From Gemmatimonadota bacterium (GTDB lineage: Bacteria; Gemmatimonadota; Gemmatimonadetes; Gemmatimonadales; GWC2-71-9): a stretch of 7,054 nucleotides of DNA. The stretch's first letter is position 1. The number at the start of each line of letters is the position of its first letter. The translations under genes were made by a program, and so were the position numbers. The DNA lies in the NCBI GenBank assembly GCA_029862935.1, contig JAOTWK010000181.1, forward strand, positions 1 through 7,054. The letters are read 5' to 3'. Positions 1 to 6,580 of the stretch are shown in pieces. Under the pieces are notes generated by a model. It made no database searches. It was given only the letters and a program-made list of their open reading frames with translations, and was not told the origin of the DNA.

Positions 1-439
1 GGGACTCGTGCCGCTGGTGATCGTGCTGTCCCTGGCCTTTGCCATCGGCTCGACTACCCGCAGCCTGGGCACCGGCGTGTTCGCCGCGCAGGCGGCCGAA
101 GCCGCTCTCCCGACCGTCATGGTGCCGGCCGTGATTTTCTTGATCGGCTGCTTCATCGCGTTCGCCACCGGCACGTCCTGGGGCACATTTGCCATCATGA
201 TCCCCATCGTGATCCCGATGGCGGATCTGCTCGGGCTGCACCCTTCGCTCGCCCTCGCGGCCGCCCTGGGCGGAGGCGTGTTCGGGGATCACTGCTCGCC
301 GATCTCCGACACCACCATCGTGGCCTCCATGGCATCCGCCACCGACCACATCGACCACGTCCGCACCCAAATGCCGTACGCGCTCGTGGCGGGGGCGGGA
401 GCGATCATCCTGTTCCTGGTGGCGGCGGCGGTGTTGTAG
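1..439 (+). CDS. Na+/H+ antiporter, NhaC family (C-terminal part, 5' end outside window)
   Basis: Inner-membrane secondary transporter of the NhaC family, which exchanges Na+ (in some relatives organic ions) for protons. Only the last 145 codons are present; the frame is open from base 2, so the true start lies upstream and the first in-frame GTG at 8 is not credible as a start. The translation is almost entirely hydrophobic, with about four membrane segments. It carries the family's most recognisable late motif, FGDHCSPISDTT (bases about 281-316), followed by the DHIDHVRTQMPYAL stretch before a final hydrophobic helix. The charged and polar residues inside the FGDHCSPISD segment lie in the conserved transport core of this family. 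The gene ends at TAG 437-439, 10 bases before ctaA, so the two are probably cotranscribed. The family call is firm. The exact substrate (Na+/H+ versus a malate/lactate or other exchanger of the same family) cannot be decided from this fragment. Confidence 0.9.
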   Translation, partial: GLVPLVIVLSLAFAIGSTTRSLGTGVFAAQAAEAALPTVMVPAVIFLIGCFIAFATGTSWGTFAIMIPIVIPMADLLGLHPSLALAAALGGGVFGDHCSPISDTTIVASMASATDHIDHVRTQMPYALVAGAGAIILFLVAAAVL

Positions 440-449
440 TTTTCCTGCC

Positions 450-1379
450 ATGAAAACTCTCCGCTCTCTCGCCTTCGTCACGGCGGGCTTCTCGTACGCC
501 GTGATCGTGCTGGGGTTCATCGTCCGCATCACCGGGTCGGGCATGGGGTGTGGTGACGACTGGCCGTTGTGCAACGGCCAGCTGATCCCCTCCCTCGATT
601 CGGCCGAAACCGTGATCGAGTTCGGGCATCGCGTGGCGGTCCTGGGACTGGGCGCCCTGGCAGCGGCGGTTGCGATCTTGGCCTGGCAGACCCGCAAGGT
701 GCCGGGGGCGGCGGGCCGCGGCGGGACCGTTTCACCCGCGCTCCTCGCGGTAGGGCTTCTGGTGGTGCAGTCGCTGCTGGGCGCCTTGGCGGTCAAGCTC
801 GAGCTGCCCCCGCACACGGTGGTGTTGCATCTCGGAACGGGACTCGCGCTCCTGGCGACACTGATGGTGCTGGGGCTCCGCGCCGGGGTGGTCATGGGCA
901 CCACGGCGCCACCGGGCTCCGGCCTGCCCAGCGGGGGGATCCTCGCCGCGGCCGTCCTGGGGGCCCTGGTCGTGCTGATGGGGGGGATGACCGCCACCAC
1001 GGGCGCCTCGTCCGCCTGCATTGGCTTCCCGCTCTGCAACGGCCAAGTCTGGCCCACCGCGGGAGCTGACGGCCTCCAGCATATTCACTGGACGCACAGG
1101 CTGCTCGCCTACGGCCTGTTTCTCCACCTGATGGGGGTGGCGCTAGGCCTGCGCCGGAAGCAGGCGCCTGAGCGCCTCAAGACGGCTGCGTGGGTGGCGT
1201 TCGGGCTGGCGGTGGCTCAGGTGGCCGCCGGGGCGGTCATGGTTCTGGCGTACCTGCCGCCATTCTGGCGCGGGCTCCACGCGGTGCTCGGCACGGCGGT
1301 GTGGGTCGCCCTAGTCTACCTCACATGGGTGGCCCGAGGCAGGACCCCGTCGGTAGCACCTGCCGCAGCGCGGGGCTAA
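450..1379 (+). CDS. ctaA: Heme A synthase, CtaA/COX15 family
   Basis: Integral membrane enzyme that oxidises the C8 methyl of heme O to the formyl group of heme A, the cofactor of aa3-type cytochrome oxidases. The 309 residues match the length of Bacillus-type CtaA, and eight membrane helices can be placed (about 8-28, 60-80, 95-115, 124-146, 162-184, 214-233, 246-268, 276-296). Residues expected in the family are present: the E57-x-x-H60 motif, H127 in VVLHLG, H216 in HWTHR and H277 in GLHAVLG, the presumed heme ligands of the two pseudo-symmetric four-helix halves. Two loop cysteine pairs are also present, C34/C41 and C190/C196, both followed by the repeated PLCNGQ sequence. The ATG at 450 gives the expected N-terminus (MKTLR before helix 1), but no good Shine-Dalgarno is visible, so translation may be coupled to the upstream antiporter gene. 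No oxidase subunits or ctaB (heme O synthase) lie in the window; they would have to be elsewhere. Confidence 0.96.
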   Translation: MKTLRSLAFVTAGFSYAVIVLGFIVRITGSGMGCGDDWPLCNGQLIPSLDSAETVIEFGHRVAVLGLGALAAAVAILAWQTRKVPGAAGRGGTVSPALLAVGLLVVQSLLGALAVKLELPPHTVVLHLGTGLALLATLMVLGLRAGVVMGTTAPPGSGLPSGGILAAAVLGALVVLMGGMTATTGASSACIGFPLCNGQVWPTAGADGLQHIHWTHRLLAYGLFLHLMGVALGLRRKQAPERLKTAAWVAFGLAVAQVAAGAVMVLAYLPPFWRGLHAVLGTAVWVALVYLTWVARGRTPSVAPAAARG

Positions 1380-1390
1380 GCCGACACAGC

Positions 1391-2785
1391 ATGGGCGTCT
1401 ACCGGCCGGGTCTCGCGCGGCTCTCGGCCCTCATGGTCGGGCTTGCCGCGTGCAGCCTGTCGGACGGCGGAATCGGGCCGGCGCCGGTGCCCACATTCCT
1501 CGGCACAACCGTCCTCCCCAACCCGCACAACACCATCAGCGCCGTGGCGGAAGTGCGGGCGGCGCTGTGGGACAGCGCCTTCGTCCGGTTCTGGAAAGAC
1601 GGACAGCTCCCGGTTCGCTCGCCGAGCTACGCGTTCGGGCAGGACACCGTCGTTAGGATTCCCGTTCTCGGACTCGATACGGCCGCTGCGTACACGATCG
1701 AAGTGAATCTGGTCCTCGGCGACACGTTGGTGGTCGCCGCCGATACAGGCGATTTCGTCTCCGGAACTCTCCCCGACTGGATTCCTCACGCAGCCGCCCA
1801 GGGTAGCGACACCACGCCTGGCTACCTCGCGATCTCGTATCCGGACGGGCCGGTCATTGTCGACAACTCGGGTCGGGTCGTCTGGTACCGATCCTCCCCC
1901 AACGGCGTCTTGAATTCCTTTCAGGCCCACGCCAACGGCCAGTACACCGCGCTGGCACTCGACGACTCCACGGACGGGTTCCTCGTGCTCGACGAGCTCG
2001 GGTACGCGATCGGGGCGTTGGAGTGCCAGGGCTATGCAACCCGGTTTCACGACCTTCTGGTGTTGGCCGACGGGAGTGCCTGGCTCCTATGCGATGATAC
2101 CCGGACTATGGACTTGTCGGCCTTGGGTGGCGTGGACACCGCTAGCGTCACCGGGACCGTGGTCCAGCAGCTGAGCCCCGCCGGAACCGTCTTGTCCGAG
2201 TGGAACGTCTTCGATCACTTCGCCATCACCGACCTCCCCCCGAATGCCCGCAGCGGGTCCGACGTGAACTTCACGCACGGCAACGGCATTGCGCTCGACG
2301 GCGACGGGAACCTCCTACTCTCGTTCCGCAGTCTGAACGAGATCACCAAGATCAACGCTACCACTGGCGAAGTCATGTGGCGCCTGGGTGGGCTACGAAA
2401 CGAGTTCACCTTCGTGAACGACCCCAAGGGAACGTTCGAGCGACAGCACGGCCTTCGCCCCGCCGGACCGGGACAGATCCAGGTCCTGGACAATGGCCTC
2501 CGCGCCCCGAGCCGGTTCGCGCGCTACTTGCTCAATCCCGTCGCACGGACGGCTCTGCTCGTGGTGGAGTTCATCGATGCCCCTACCACATACACCCTCG
2601 TCGGGGGGGGGACCCAGTACTACGGCAACGGACACGGCTTGGTCAGCTTTGGCCGCGCGGGCCGGTTAGTCGAGTTCGACGAGGCGGGGAACCGTGCGTG
2701 GGAGCTGACCGGCATCGACGGCATCTACGTGTTCCGGGCACAGCGGATCGCGTCGCTCTACGCGGCGGAGCGGGCCGGCCGCTAG
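1391..2785 (+). CDS. Arylsulfotransferase (ASST)-family lipoprotein
   Basis: Predicted 464-residue envelope lipoprotein of the bacterial aryl-sulfate sulfotransferase family. Characterised members move a sulfuryl group from one phenolic sulfate to another phenol without PAPS. The N-terminus has a lipoprotein signal with lipobox LAAC and lipid-acceptor C21. A beta-sandwich-like domain (about 33-130) resembles the ASST N-terminal domain, and the rest looks like the family's beta-propeller. Motifs matching the active site are H220 (RFHDLL), H296 (FTHGNG), R313 (SFRSLNE) and H353 (RQHGLR); H180 and H415 are further candidates. By motif these parallel the His/His/Arg/His set of E. coli AssT. C212 and C234 flank H220 and could form a disulfide. 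The ATG at 1391 is chosen because it gives a clean lipoprotein signal and starts 11 bases after ctaA; a longer frame from 1190 would overlap ctaA. Codons 405-407 are GGG three times, making a nine-G run. The fold is confident; the natural substrate is unknown and a non-sulfotransferase role is possible. Confidence 0.88.
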   Translation: MGVYRPGLARLSALMVGLAACSLSDGGIGPAPVPTFLGTTVLPNPHNTISAVAEVRAALWDSAFVRFWKDGQLPVRSPSYAFGQDTVVRIPVLGLDTAAAYTIEVNLVLGDTLVVAADTGDFVSGTLPDWIPHAAAQGSDTTPGYLAISYPDGPVIVDNSGRVVWYRSSPNGVLNSFQAHANGQYTALALDDSTDGFLVLDELGYAIGALECQGYATRFHDLLVLADGSAWLLCDDTRTMDLSALGGVDTASVTGTVVQQLSPAGTVLSEWNVFDHFAITDLPPNARSGSDVNFTHGNGIALDGDGNLLLSFRSLNEITKINATTGEVMWRLGGLRNEFTFVNDPKGTFERQHGLRPAGPGQIQVLDNGLRAPSRFARYLLNPVARTALLVVEFIDAPTTYTLVGGGTQYYGNGHGLVSFGRAGRLVEFDEAGNRAWELTGIDGIYVFRAQRIASLYAAERAGR

Positions 2786-2833
2786 GACCCCGGTCTGGTT
2801 GGAGGCAGCACCGTCGTTTGGACAGGCACGCGG

Positions 2834-2865
2834 GGGGGCCAGGCCACATGGCCTGGCCCCCGTTT
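2834..2865 (+). terminator. GC-rich hairpin terminator between convergent genes
   Basis: A perfect 12-bp inverted repeat (arms 2834-2845 and 2850-2861) with the four-base loop ACAT, followed by GTTT. It lies 48 bases after the ASST stop and 30 bases beyond the stop of the opposing lipoprotein gene. The short T-run lies on the plus-strand side, so it fits best as the intrinsic terminator of the antiporter-ctaA-ASST unit. The T-tract is short. The minus-strand transcript would form the same stem but without a following U-run, so termination from that side is less certain. Confidence 0.75.
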
Positions 2866-2891
2866 CTCGACCGAGTCGGATGGATGGAATA

Positions 2892-3899
2892 CTACGGCGA
2901 GGTGATCTTGACCTGGAAGACTGTCGTGCTTCCGGAGTACAACTCGACGTAGAAGTAGTTCGTGTCTCCTCCCGTGACGGTCCAGGACCCCGTCTCGGGA
3001 ATCGAACTGCCGCAGCCGAGGCAATCGACGAAGCCATCGGACGCGTCGGTATAGAATACGTCGATGTCCGTATCGTGATCGATCCAGTCCACGCTCGTCG
3101 ACAACGTCAAGCCTGCGGCCGGCGAGACCTTCACGATGGCATCGGGCGCGCTCCCTGAAACCACCCCGTAGAACGTGAGTGGAAACGGTCCCGCGCTGAT
3201 GTCCGGGGCGGTCGTGATGTCGTCCGTCATGAAGTTCGGTGCGGCCGTGGTCACCGGCGTGGTTGCGTCGAGCGTCGTGGGGAACTCGTCCAGGAACACC
3301 AGGTTGGTCAGGCTCACCGTGGCGCCCGTGGCCCCATTGGGTTGCGAGGCGACGAGCTCGAGCTGATCGGCCGTGACCGAATGCACGTAGGCTGCAGCTC
3401 CCCCGATCGTCGCGGTCGTGGCGGCCGGATCGAACTTGATGCTGCTCGTGGCAGTGACCGTCACGATGTCGAAGCCGAGCGCCGACGAGGACACGGCGAC
3501 GGCGCCGCCGAATGACGTCGGGAACGACACGAGGGTCGTAGGATCCGACGTCACGCCGCCCACGGTCGCGGTGATGGTCGTTGACCCGGCGCCGACGGCC
3601 GCCAGATCGAAGTCGGTCTGCGGCTGCGGATCTCCGGATGTCGTCTCATCGACGGTGGCCGTGGCGACACTGCCATCGGCCACGCTTATCGTCGGCAAGG
3701 TCGGAAGGACGTTGCCCTGTGCGTCAAACGCCCGGGCAAAGAGCCTGATGGTTCCGCCGACGTCCAGCTCGATGTACGTGCGGGAGATCACCACCCTATC
3801 CACGTCGCCGCGAAGCGCCGCGGTCGGGTCCTCCACGCAGCCGGCAATCAACAGGATGGCAGACACCGAAGCCACGGCGCCAAAGAGATGTCGTTTCAT
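2892..3899 (-). CDS. Putative lipoprotein with Ig-like and PPC-like domains
   Basis: Predicted 335-residue envelope lipoprotein, last gene of the minus-strand cluster. The signal peptide begins MKRHLF and ends in lipobox IAGC with acceptor C21. Residues about 34-117 look like a bacterial Ig-like (Big) domain, starting VVISRTYIELDVGGT with a typical GAGSTTITATVGG end. Residues about 128-200 resemble an IPT/TIG-like beta-sandwich. Residues about 265-332 resemble a pre-peptidase C-terminal (PPC) domain, with the DHDTDIDVFY strand, a CLGC motif (C293, C296) and a YFYVELYSG strand. No catalytic motif is seen, so a binding, adhesion or structural role is likelier than an enzyme. The ATG at 3899 is preferred over an upstream in-frame start at 3986 because it yields the lipoprotein signal, has a GAGGA ribosome site 4 bases upstream and avoids overlapping the preceding GWxTD gene, which ends 35 bases upstream. 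Domain assignments are by eye; specific function is unknown. Confidence 0.8.
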   Translation of the reverse strand: MKRHLFGAVASVSAILLIAGCVEDPTAALRGDVDRVVISRTYIELDVGGTIRLFARAFDAQGNVLPTLPTISVADGSVATATVDETTSGDPQPQTDFDLAAVGAGSTTITATVGGVTSDPTTLVSFPTSFGGAVAVSSSALGFDIVTVTATSSIKFDPAATTATIGGAAAYVHSVTADQLELVASQPNGATGATVSLTNLVFLDEFPTTLDATTPVTTAAPNFMTDDITTAPDISAGPFPLTFYGVVSGSAPDAIVKVSPAAGLTLSTSVDWIDHDTDIDVFYTDASDGFVDCLGCGSSIPETGSWTVTGGDTNYFYVELYSGSTTVFQVKITSP

Positions 3900-3903
3900 G
3901 CGA

Positions 3904-3908
3904 TCCTC
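3904..3908 (-). promoter_or_regulatory. Ribosome binding site of the Ig/PPC lipoprotein gene
   Basis: On the minus strand GAGGA lies 4 bases before the ATG at 3899. It decides the start in favour of 3899 rather than the longer frame from 3986, which would run back into the GWxTD coding region. Confidence 0.7.
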
Positions 3909-3934
3909 ACTCCCAGAGTACGGCTGTAAGAGGT

Positions 3935-5308
3935 CTAGAACCGTAATACGTCTTCGACGGCTTGCGGCCCTAGCTGTTCCCGCCAATCGGCGCGACTGGG
4001 CTCGAAGCGGTCATCCGTATAGATCAACTGGTAATTCCCCAGGCCGGTCAGGTCCAAGAACACGTACTTGAGCAGTCGCGGCCTGCTGTACTTCCACACT
4101 TCGTAGGGGGGCGTATTGCCCGATACCGGCCGGCGAAGCACATCTTCCGGCTCGCCGCGCTTCAGGAATATCCGGCCGCGGTCGGTGCGCCAACCAGGGA
4201 TGTTCCCCGCCCCACTCTCGCGGAACCGTCGGTTCGCCTCCGCGAACAACGCGTAGTACGCATCGCGGTACTCGTTCGCGTCCGTCTCCGGCGTGGGGTC
4301 GCGCCTCTCCCAGAACGCCCGGAGATAGTTGCGTTTTCCCTCGAGGCTCAGGTCTTCGTACAGACCGCGCTCGCTCGCTTCCTGCAAGTACACCGTCGGG
4401 CTGTGAAGCGAATCCAGCCGTTCTTCTGTCAGCTCGGCAAACCAGTCACTCCGAGGTGCGGTCACCGCCTGCGCGATGTGGGCGTCCGTCTCGAACCCGG
4501 CCATGGAGAACGGGCCCTCGCGGACCACCGTCTGGCCGTCGAGCTCGGCGGTTACGCGCAGGTAGTAGTCACCCTCGGGCAGACCCGCGAGACTCAGCGA
4601 GCGGGCCACGACACCGCCGCCACCCCCGATCGCAACCCGCTCGGGTGCCGCACCGGTGATCAGCGTGCCGTCTTCCGTGACGATTGCCGCCTTCAAGGTC
4701 GCGGTCATGTCCTCCGCCGAATACAGCTCCACGTAGTAGAACAGGTCTGCATTGCGTGGCGTCAGCACCGGCCGGGTGCTCGCCGAGAAGAAAAACGAGC
4801 CCTTCTGGATCTCCCCCGGACCGGGCTCAGCCCCTTCGGCACTCGCCCGACGCATGCGTCCGCTCGCGAGCAGATCCGACGCTACCGTTTCCCTGCCAAG
4901 CGACGTCAGGTCAATGGCCGTCCGCTCCACGTTGCCGCTCACGGAGTCCGTGAGACTCACGGTCAGGGTGTACCGACCGCCCCGCACCGAGAACGCGAAG
5001 TGCTCCACCGTCGACGCCCCCGCGATCTCGAGCAGGCCGCCCTCCACGGACTGCGACCAACCGGACTCGTACAGCACGGTTCCACTCGAGTCCGCCACCG
5101 CAACGTCCACGCGGTACACGCCGTCTCCACCGGCACCCGGCGTCAGGAACCGAAACGGCACCCGACAGAATCCGTCTACCAAGGTGTTTCCAGCCCGGAG
5201 GAACCGTCGGGTCACCACGTCAACCGCAGGATCCGCTTGCGCCACTCCGGTGCCGGGAGACCCGGCAACCAACGTGGTCACCGCCATGAGGGTGGTCAGC
5301 AGCGTCAC
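3935..5308 (-). CDS. GWxTD domain-containing exported protein
   Basis: Predicted 457-residue exported protein whose C-terminal third is a GWxTD domain, a family of unknown biochemical role found in several diderm phyla, often with other envelope proteins. The signature is GWRTD at residues 372-376, followed by the usual GRIFLKRGEPEDV segment, PPYEVWKY (400-407) and a YVFLD...GNYQLIYT strand pair. A preceding helical stretch (about 286-365) with NYLRAFWERRDPTPETDANEY is also typical of the family. The N-terminal part (about 30-275) is beta-rich and may hold two Ig-like sandwiches, one ending in a five-glycine run (228-232). A hydrophobic leader with possible cleavage after AQA (residue 25) implies export, but it lacks a Lys/Arg n-region. 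The start is GTG at 5308, the most upstream one possible because an in-frame TAG lies four codons earlier; ATG at 5287 is an alternative. It follows the PorV-like gene by 82 bases and precedes the lipoprotein gene by 35. Confidence 0.9.
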   Translation of the reverse strand: MTLLTTLMAVTTLVAGSPGTGVAQADPAVDVVTRRFLRAGNTLVDGFCRVPFRFLTPGAGGDGVYRVDVAVADSSGTVLYESGWSQSVEGGLLEIAGASTVEHFAFSVRGGRYTLTVSLTDSVSGNVERTAIDLTSLGRETVASDLLASGRMRRASAEGAEPGPGEIQKGSFFFSASTRPVLTPRNADLFYYVELYSAEDMTATLKAAIVTEDGTLITGAAPERVAIGGGGGVVARSLSLAGLPEGDYYLRVTAELDGQTVVREGPFSMAGFETDAHIAQAVTAPRSDWFAELTEERLDSLHSPTVYLQEASERGLYEDLSLEGKRNYLRAFWERRDPTPETDANEYRDAYYALFAEANRRFRESGAGNIPGWRTDRGRIFLKRGEPEDVLRRPVSGNTPPYEVWKYSRPRLLKYVFLDLTGLGNYQLIYTDDRFEPSRADWREQLGPQAVEDVLRF

Positions 5309-5333
5309 GGCTCTCTTCTACTCCACCCCTCGC

Positions 5334-5371
5334 CGGCCGACTGCCCGCGACACGGGCAGTCGCACCGGCCG
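5334..5371 (-). other. Intercistronic hairpin between the PorV-like and GWxTD genes
   Basis: A perfect 9-bp inverted repeat (5339-5347 with 5353-5361, five-base loop) can be extended by a further 5 pairs (5334-5338 with 5367-5371) across a five-base bulge. It sits inside the 82-base gap. No U-tract follows on either strand, so it is not a classic terminator; partial attenuation or mRNA 3'-end protection of the upstream barrel message is more likely. Confidence 0.6.
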
Positions 5372-5390
5372 AATGGACACACGCGCCTTT

Positions 5391-6527
5391 CTACCAGTTG
5401 ATCGACGCGCTGTATACGTGCGTGCCGCCCAGAACGCCCATGTGACGGTACGCATAGTCCAAACCCAACCCGACGGTCCCGCGGTTGTACATGATCCCGC
5501 CACCGAGGGCCAGCCCGTCCAAATCTTCAGTCGCCCACAGGTCGGTCCCGAAACCCGCGTCACCCGTGGGGGCGAAGTTGTTGTCGGCCTGGTACGTGTA
5601 GCTCCCGCGGGCCATCACCGTGAACCCGGTTTGGCCGATGTTTGTAAGGCCCCACTCTAGCCCGCCGCCACCGGTCGCCCTCGAGTTATTGGGCTGCGAG
5701 AACGCACCCAACACCGTGACCCGTGTCGACACCGAGTTGATGAAGTCGTACGCCAGGGCCACCCGGAACACGACCGGCAACCCGAAACTCTCCGCCGTGT
5801 ACCGTGCGGGCGCCGGGTCCTGCGGCACCTGCTGTGAGTTCGGCGGGGATGGTCGAGAGACCAGAATATCGAGCCCGACGCCGCTGTACCGGAGGGTCGA
5901 GCCCAGGTTGGCGATCACGAACGAGGCGCGGATCGGTCTCTCGGCGACCAGCGCGTGGAAGCTCGTGCCGAAATCGACCGCCACACCGGTGGCGCTCACC
6001 TTGGCGAGGCTCGAGCTCACGACCTTGCCGGTGAGCCCAGCGGAGAACCGATCGGAGAAGTTCTGTGCCAGGGTTACCCCGTAGAACGACTCCGACACAC
6101 TGTACGTCGAGCCATCGCCGTCCGGCGCGCTCAGCGAGTAGATCGGCTGGTCCGAGAACCCGAACGTCCCGATCTGGAATCCGATTGTGGTTTGACCGTC
6201 GTTGAACGGGAAGGCGATGCCTCCCCAGGAGTATCGCGTGTCCGCGAGGTAGTCGTACGTCGAGAGCGAGACGCCGGGCCGCGCGATTTCGGCGACGCCC
6301 GCCGGATTCCAGTACAGCGCCGTCGGGTCGGTTGCGATGGCGGCGTACATGTTCCCCAGCGCGGCGCCGCGGGCGCCCGCGCCGAGGAGCAGAAACTCAG
6401 CGCTGGTCGTGCCGAACGCCGTGTTGTCGATGCCCGGCAGCGGCACCTCTTGGGCACGGGCCGTTCCTGCGGCAGCGAGCCCAATCACGGCAGCTCCGAC
6501 CAACGTGTTACGAAGTAGCCTTCTCAT
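5391..6527 (-). CDS. PorV/PorQ family outer-membrane protein
   Basis: Predicted 378-residue outer-membrane beta-barrel of the PorV/PorQ (FadL-like) family. In Bacteroidota PorV is the shuttle/anchor barrel of type IX secretion; many PorV/PorQ homologues in other phyla have no known role. A signal peptide (MRRLLRN, hydrophobic core, cleavage after ARA at residue 25) is followed by the family's N-terminal signature: LLLGAGARGAALGNMYAA (about 46-63) and DPTALYWNPAG (67-77). The remainder alternates short amphipathic strands and loops, and the protein ends in Trp (ASINW), the usual barrel-assembly C-terminal aromatic. The ATG at 6527 is chosen because GGAGG stands 6 bases upstream and it opens the signal peptide; a longer frame from 6584 would overlap the preceding gene's end and add a non-signal leader. 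It sits 53 bases after the sorting-domain gene and 82 before the GWxTD gene. The family is confident; the role as a secretion component is inferred. Confidence 0.9.
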   Translation of the reverse strand: MRRLLRNTLVGAAVIGLAAAGTARAQEVPLPGIDNTAFGTTSAEFLLLGAGARGAALGNMYAAIATDPTALYWNPAGVAEIARPGVSLSTYDYLADTRYSWGGIAFPFNDGQTTIGFQIGTFGFSDQPIYSLSAPDGDGSTYSVSESFYGVTLAQNFSDRFSAGLTGKVVSSSLAKVSATGVAVDFGTSFHALVAERPIRASFVIANLGSTLRYSGVGLDILVSRPSPPNSQQVPQDPAPARYTAESFGLPVVFRVALAYDFINSVSTRVTVLGAFSQPNNSRATGGGGLEWGLTNIGQTGFTVMARGSYTYQADNNFAPTGDAGFGTDLWATEDLDGLALGGGIMYNRGTVGLGLDYAYRHMGVLGGTHVYSASINW

Positions 6528-6533
6528 AGTCTG

Positions 6534-6538
6534 CCTCC
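6534..6538 (-). promoter_or_regulatory. Strong Shine-Dalgarno of the PorV-like gene
   Basis: On the minus strand GGAGG ends 6 bases before the ATG at 6527, an ideal spacing that fixes the start. The base of the 6544-6571 hairpin is only five bases upstream of this site. Confidence 0.8.
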
Positions 6539-6543
6539 GATGG

Positions 6544-6571
6544 GCGGGCAGGGCGTGACCGCCCCGCCCGC
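6544..6571 (-). other. Intercistronic hairpin upstream of the PorV-like gene
   Basis: A 12-bp inverted repeat with one mismatch (6544-6555 with 6560-6571, four-base loop) in the 53-base gap between the sorting-domain gene and the PorV-like gene. It starts 9 bases past the upstream stop codon and ends five bases before the GGAGG site. There is no U-tract, so complete termination is unlikely. It could stabilise the upstream message or tune translation of the barrel. Confidence 0.6.
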
Positions 6572-6580
6572 ACGTCTCGA

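Noticed and set aside
561..580. Near-perfect palindrome (9-bp arms, two-base spacer) inside ctaA
   Set aside because: It encodes the conserved WPLCNGQ loop motif, so the protein sequence explains it; no other sign of an operator or attachment site.
570..1045. An 11-base direct repeat (570-580 and 1035-1045) in ctaA
   Set aside because: Both copies encode the CNGQ segment of the two pseudo-symmetric halves of heme A synthase, a known internal duplication of the family, not a DNA repeat element.
1190..1390. Longer N-terminus for the ASST lipoprotein
   Set aside because: The extension lies inside ctaA in another frame, is Gly/Arg-rich, and would bury the lipoprotein signal; the start at 1391 is much better.
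1376..2050. Long open frame on the minus strand opposite the ASST gene
   Set aside because: It lies wholly antisense to a gene with clear family motifs, encodes an Arg/Gly/Val-rich low-complexity product, and is expected by chance in GC-rich DNA.
2200..2952. Plus-strand open frame overlapping the end of the ASST gene and the terminator
   Set aside because: It is a +1 frame shadow of the ASST gene with Arg-rich composition and runs across the terminator hairpin; only relevant as the product of a possible +1 slip at the G-tract.
3900..3986. Longer N-terminus for the Ig/PPC lipoprotein
   Set aside because: It would overlap the GWxTD coding end and place 29 Arg-rich residues before a well-formed lipoprotein signal that has its own ribosome site.
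4403..5401. Long plus-strand open frame opposite the GWxTD gene
   Set aside because: The translation is Arg/His/Gly-rich without recognisable motifs, and the opposite strand has a convincing GWxTD protein; a second plus-strand frame from 4752 to 5660 is rejected for the same reason.
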